Assembly (NCBI GenBank): GCA_016176815.1
Contig: JACOWL010000033.1
Span: forward strand, 1-22,964
Direction of reading: 5' to 3'
DNA length: 22,964 bases
From: Candidatus Pacearchaeota archaeon
Lineage (GTDB): Archaea > Nanobdellota > Nanobdellia > Pacearchaeales > GW2011-AR1
Below the pieces are notes generated by a model. The model had not been told where the DNA came from. It saw only the letters and a program-made list of their open reading frames with translations, and searched no databases. Of the stretch, positions 20,705 to 22,964 are shown piece by piece. Every line of letters starts with the position of its first letter. Positions within the stretch are counted from its first letter, which is position 1. The translations under genes were made by a program, and so were the position numbers.

Positions 20705-21660
20705 AAATACATAATCTCCCTGAACTCCTTGCGTAGGATTATAAACATATCTTCCGCTCGTATCATATGCAAACTTTCTTGCAAAAGCTCCGTTATCATA
20801 TCATAAGCTGTACCGGAGCTTGAAATCCATTTTCCTCCAACTTCTTTCCAAGTTTCTCCGGCTAAAATAGGCTCTGAAATTATTTCTCCATTAGTATCAA
20901 TATATTCATCATTTTCTAAATCGTATCTATAAAGTTCTGAAGGAGCTTCAACAATCTCTTTTGTTACTTCTTCTCCTTCTTCATTTATTAGAGTAGAAAT
21001 CCAAGTTGCTGTTGCTTCATCATAAGTCCAGCTCTCTCCATGTTCCGTCGTAATTTGTCCTTCTTTTACAGCCTCACTCTCAAGTCCAACCGGAGCTTCA
21101 GGAATAGGAGGAGTAATTGTTGTTACCCCATTAATTACAAATACATTTGTATTTGGATCAAATTCAACTCTTGTCTCTCCGACAGTATATTCATAAAATC
21201 CGTCAGTATATACAATGTCTCCATAATGTTGATATTCCGGCGCATATTTTTTCCCTGAAACTAAATCCTGATAAACTCCAAATTCCGGATTTACTGTCCA
21301 TCTTGTTGCCTCTCCGTCTGAAATAACATCGTAGCCAGCAGAATTATATCTAAATTCAGTTCCGCCGACAGCAACCACTACAGGAGAAACATCCGCATAG
21401 TTAGTTGTAAATTCTGATGTTCCGTCGGGATTGTGAATAATTACTCCCTCGCCAATATATTCAACTGAATACTCTCCCTCTTCTGTTTTATATTTATATT
21501 CAAAAACCTCGTCGCCTTTTTCAAATCTTTCCGGCTTATAATCCGCGGGATATTTTACAAGATAGGGTGTTTCAGTTAAAGGGCTTTGAATAGTAAATCC
21601 GTCGCCGCCCATTACATAATCAAAATTAGAAGAATAATCTGTATATGGAATTCCTTTCAT
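20686..21660 (-). CDS. Surface protein, middle frame
   Basis: 324 residues in this frame, the middle of the 22889-18896 gene. Its natural upstream reading is GDGIVETHYGGGWMKGIPYT, which begins before the Met at 21660 and overlaps the end of the first frame. It is made of beta-rich repeats with paired aromatics (FTIQSPLTETPYLVKYPADY; GESWTYDEATATWIS; GETWKEVGGKWISSSGTAYD). The last 37 residues (from MITELLQESL) are an out-of-frame artefact: a 5-bp duplication at 20795-20804 shifts the frame, and removing it restores TAYDNGAFARKFAYD, which leads directly into the next frame. Secreted as part of the same protein. Confidence 0.78.
   Translation of the reverse strand: MKGIPYTDYSSNFDYVMGGDGFTIQSPLTETPYLVKYPADYKPERFEKGDEVFEYKYKTEEGEYSVEYIGEGVIIHNPDGTSEFTTNYADVSPVVVAVGGTEFRYNSAGYDVISDGEATRWTVNPEFGVYQDLVSGKKYAPEYQHYGDIVYTDGFYEYTVGETRVEFDPNTNVFVINGVTTITPPIPEAPVGLESEAVKEGQITTEHGESWTYDEATATWISTLINEEGEEVTKEIVEAPSELYRYDLENDEYIDTNGEIISEPILAGETWKEVGGKWISSSGTAYDMITELLQESLHMIRAEDMFIILRKEFREIMYLCGKEF
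20795..20804. repeat. 5-bp tandem duplication causing a frameshift in the surface-protein gene
   Basis: ATCAT occurs twice in a row. Deleting one copy joins the middle frame (GTAYD) to the third frame (NGAFARKFAYDTSGRYVY) with good repeat-protein sequence on both sides. Confidence 0.8.
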
Positions 21661-22889
21661 CCATCCTCCGCCGTAGTGCGTCTCAACAATTCCATCTCCA
21701 TTGTCGTATCATTAATCTTGACTGCTCCATCATAAGTTCTGTGAAGTTCTGTTTTATATTCAGGATAAGTTTCTATTATTTTTTCTTTGACTCCTTCTGT
21801 TTCATAATCTTCAATAATTTGTTTATTTTCTTCTTCAACTTCCTGATTTATTTCTTCAAAAGTTTTATCAAAATCTTCATGGACATTGTTCAAAACATTA
21901 TTCCCTTCACGGTTGTAATCATCAATAATCCTAATCAAATATCCTGCTTCTTGAAAACTTTCATGAGCTTCTTTATAATCTTCATTAACTAATGCGTCTC
22001 TTGCATCCTGCTGAGCCATTCTTGCCTGCATAAATAATTCGTCTACTTCTGCAAAATCTCTTTCATCAGATTCTATAATTTCTTTTTTCAGTGAATCCAA
22101 AATATATTTATTTTCGGCAATATCGTCTCGTGAAACACTATCTTTATAATGCAATTCAGTAAATCCAATTGCATCATCGTTGGCTCTTTCCCTATATTCC
22201 ATTTCTAAAAGAGTAATTTGCCCATCTGAATCTGCAACAACCTCTTGCATCAATTCATATTTGCTATGAGCAATTATAGTAGAAAGTTTTTCCGGCCCCG
22301 ACATTCCGTTTATAATTTTATCAGCTTGTTCTTGAGTCAATTTACCATCCGCTAAAAATCTTAAAATATTATCTTTAGAACGTTCAATTTCAGCAATATT
22401 CTGCTGGTGCGCCCGCTCTGCGTCTGAAATAGGAATCCAAACACTGCCTTCATCAATGCCAGTAATATAATCATAATATCCTGGATCAACTCCCCCATAA
22501 TAATTCTCCATAGCATTGCTGGATTGACTCATTCTTCGGCCAATTTCTCCAGCAGCTTTTTCTACAGATTCATAATCTCCATCTGCAAGCGCTTGTTCAA
22601 ATTGAGTGATTTCTTCAGCGGTAAATAAGGCGCTAAGTCGCGCTTTTGATTCAGTATTTGAAAGAGCATACCGAATTCCTTCAAAAGTTCCGCCAAAAAA
22701 GCCGGACGATTCTACTTCACCAATAAATTCGGGGCTGCGGCATTCATCATTAATAAAATCATGAAAAGTTCCAGCGCCGCACTCACCAACAAATTCAGGA
22801 TGGCTCGGAGCAGGAACAAAAGGAAGATTAAAAATAGAAAACATTAATATCAAAGAAAAAATTACTGCTGAATTTTTAAATTTCATCAT
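21657..22889 (-). CDS. Large secreted surface protein, N-terminal frame
   Basis: 410 residues from the ATG at 22889 (22886 is also possible; a TTG at 22892 is less likely). A signal peptide covers about 1-26 (FSLILMFSIFNLPFVPA), then PSHPEFVGECGAGTFHDFIN with a twice-used PEF(V/I)GE motif and two Cys. The rest (about 55-390) is an acidic, helical, coiled-coil-rich domain with long Glu/Asp-rich helices. ADSDGQITLLEME recalls an EF-hand loop but lacks the first Asp. The last residues (MEMELLRRTTAEDG) are out of frame: the next frame reads NGDGIVETHYGGGW over the same bases, so a one-base loss or two-base gain lies at about 21695-21705. The reconstructed protein would be about 1,330 residues. 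Confidence 0.8.
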   Translation of the reverse strand: MMKFKNSAVIFSLILMFSIFNLPFVPAPSHPEFVGECGAGTFHDFINDECRSPEFIGEVESSGFFGGTFEGIRYALSNTESKARLSALFTAEEITQFEQALADGDYESVEKAAGEIGRRMSQSSNAMENYYGGVDPGYYDYITGIDEGSVWIPISDAERAHQQNIAEIERSKDNILRFLADGKLTQEQADKIINGMSGPEKLSTIIAHSKYELMQEVVADSDGQITLLEMEYRERANDDAIGFTELHYKDSVSRDDIAENKYILDSLKKEIIESDERDFAEVDELFMQARMAQQDARDALVNEDYKEAHESFQEAGYLIRIIDDYNREGNNVLNNVHEDFDKTFEEINQEVEEENKQIIEDYETEGVKEKIIETYPEYKTELHRTYDGAVKINDTTMEMELLRRTTAEDG

Positions 22890-22962
22890 CAAACTCTTTT
22901 TTATTTACTATTTTAGTTTTTTCTACCAATGTAGTTTCTTTTTTTCTAAAAAAGAAACCCAT
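22876..22962 (-). CDS. Possible small protein or fragment at the window edge
   Basis: On the minus strand an ATG at 22960-22962 opens 28 codons, MGFFFRKKETTLVEKTKIVN ending KKEFDDEI, with a stop at 22876-22878 overlapping the start of the surface-protein gene. The overlap would fit translational coupling, but the window ends two bases upstream so promoter and context are unseen. The same bases form an 11-pair AT hairpin (22934-22958). Weakly supported. Confidence 0.25.
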   Translation of the reverse strand: MGFFFRKKETTLVEKTKIVNKKEFDDEI

Positions 22963-22964
22963 TT

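Noticed and set aside
22240..22290. EF-hand calcium site in the surface-protein head
   Set aside because: ADSDGQITLLEME has the central Asp-Gly and final Glu but lacks the first ligand Asp, and there is only one copy; not enough to call.
22934..22958. 11-pair AT hairpin read as a terminator
   Set aside because: It consists only of A/T runs with a few G/C, coincides with a possible small reading frame, and the neighbouring gene is not in the window.

Overview
The window looks like a piece of a very AT-rich archaeal chromosome, most likely from a small-genome DPANN-type lineage such as Woesearchaeota or Pacearchaeota; the exact group is inference. The evidence is an archaeal-type threonyl-tRNA synthetase with the archaeal editing domain, an archaeal-type tryptophanyl-tRNA synthetase, a tRNA-Glu with a 75-nt anticodon-loop intron and archaeal splice-site geometry, a tRNA-Gln with an A1-U72 pair, and TATA-like boxes about 25 bases upstream of many start codons, which suggests largely leaderless mRNAs.

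Layout. At 1-2266 (minus) thrS (cut by the window edge) and trpS overlap by 4 bases. At 2348-4394 is a secreted/membrane protein with a degenerate nucleotide-cyclase-like cytoplasmic domain, its tail truncated by a 25-bp tandem duplication. At 4628-5181 is a MazEF-like toxin-antitoxin pair behind a perfect 16-bp palindrome. At 5204-6866 (minus) are htpX and a membrane protein. From 6919 to 10867 lies an accessory island: unknown genes, an M23 peptidase with a SPOR-like domain, a VapBC pair, a secreted protein behind an (AG)9 repeat, a duplicated 3' end of lemA, lemA itself, and a 152-bp MITE-like element with 15-bp inverted repeats and a 9-bp target duplication just upstream of the lemA promoter. 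At 10972-11620 are two small unknown genes. At 11743-14023 is a PEP synthase gene broken by an internal deletion. At 14412-15488 are tRNA-Gln, a membrane protein, an orphan tRNA 5'-half-like sequence, two palindromic repeats and the intron-containing tRNA-Glu. At 15591-17832 a predicted (alpha/alpha)6-barrel glycosidase and a family-4-like glycosyltransferase converge. At 18005-18792 is a circularly permuted GTPase gene with an internal deletion. From 22889 down to 18896 (minus) is one large gene for a secreted Tyr/Gly/Ser/Thr-rich surface protein, split into three reading frames by two frameshifts.

How it fits together. The translation genes (thrS, trpS, two tRNAs, the GTPase) and carbohydrate genes (PEP synthase, glycosidase, glycosyltransferase) are core functions. 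The envelope theme is strong: HtpX/LemA, several membrane proteins, a cell-wall-type peptidase and a giant surface protein. Two toxin-antitoxin pairs, a MITE, a partial gene duplication and at least five frame-breaking indels show an unstable, decaying or poorly assembled region; the sequence alone cannot separate real pseudogenes from assembly errors. The least explained part is 15047-15488, where tRNA pieces and palindromic repeats that match the pre-tRNA-Glu splice region lie side by side.
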